From NCBI GenBank assembly GCA_023409795.1, contig JAEYQX010000192.1:1-13691 (forward strand): 13,691 bases of DNA, read 5' to 3'. The stretch is from Pseudomonadota bacterium. Lineage in GTDB: Bacteria; Pseudomonadota; Alphaproteobacteria; Caulobacterales; Caulobacteraceae. Under the pieces are notes generated by a model, which was not told the DNA's origin, searched no databases, and was given only the letters and a program-made list of their open reading frames with translations. Each line of letters opens with the position of its first letter. Positions within the stretch are counted from its first letter, which is position 1. Positions 13,659 through 13,691 of the stretch are shown here, one piece after another. The position numbers were made by a program, and so were the translations under genes.

Positions 13659-13691
13659 CAGGGCACAAAAAAGAGCGGCCCCTTCCGGGAC
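13659..13691 (-). terminator. Right arm of a terminator, cut by the window edge
   Basis: Read on the minus strand, the window begins with a GC-rich stretch ending GGGGCCGCTC, directly followed by TTTTTT (13672-13667). This is the 3' half of a rho-independent terminator for a gene lying to the right. The matching left arm (expected GAGCGGCC) is outside the window. Confidence 0.4.

Noticed and set aside
13559..13691. Riboswitch in the aguA leader
   Set aside because: The leader predicted from the promoter is only about 30 nt, and no known guanidine or polyamine-related fold can be drawn from it.

Overview
The window is GC-rich (roughly two-thirds G+C by eye), densely coded chromosomal DNA with no mobile elements, RNA genes or CRISPR. 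It looks alphaproteobacterial, most likely Caulobacterales (Brevundimonas or Caulobacter-like). This is inferred from a PutA that lacks the N-terminal DNA-binding domain and is paired with an Lrp-type PutR, a fold-III ornithine decarboxylase, frequent stop/start overlaps and the style of the proteins. No species call is possible from sequence reading alone.

Left part (1-2371), proline use: a truncated putA (minus strand; its C-terminal half lies outside the window) is transcribed divergently from an Lrp/AsnC-family regulator, probably putR. The 116-bp gap between them carries repeated TTCGGCA half-sites.

Second part (2372-7429), phosphorus acquisition and sparing: a GT4 glycosyltransferase of the glycolipid-synthase type (plus strand) ends at a strong bidirectional terminator shared with a convergent PstS-like phosphate-binding lipoprotein. 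Behind that gene, on the same strand, is a compact phnC-phnD-phnE importer operon with overlapping stop and start codons. No pstCAB and no C-P lyase genes are present here. A possible PhoB-type site lies before pstS and a weaker one before the glycosyltransferase. The set fits a Pho-regulon block: scavenge phosphorus and replace phospholipids with glycolipids.

Middle (7430-9010): a 264-bp divergent control region, then a type III PLP ornithine/lysine decarboxylase with a TTG start, ending at a hairpin terminator.

Right-middle (9089-11682): a small hydrophilic protein, followed by three tightly coupled genes for exported proteins. These are an unknown lipoprotein, a class A acid-phosphatase homologue with an altered PSGH motif, and a parallel beta-helix protein. 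The trio is the least described part of the window.

Right end (11679-13558): aguA-aguB (minus strand) encode agmatine deiminase and N-carbamoylputrescine amidase. With the decarboxylase upstream, the window holds parts of two routes to putrescine. A plausible sigma-70 promoter for aguA and the remnant of an upstream terminator lie at the right edge.
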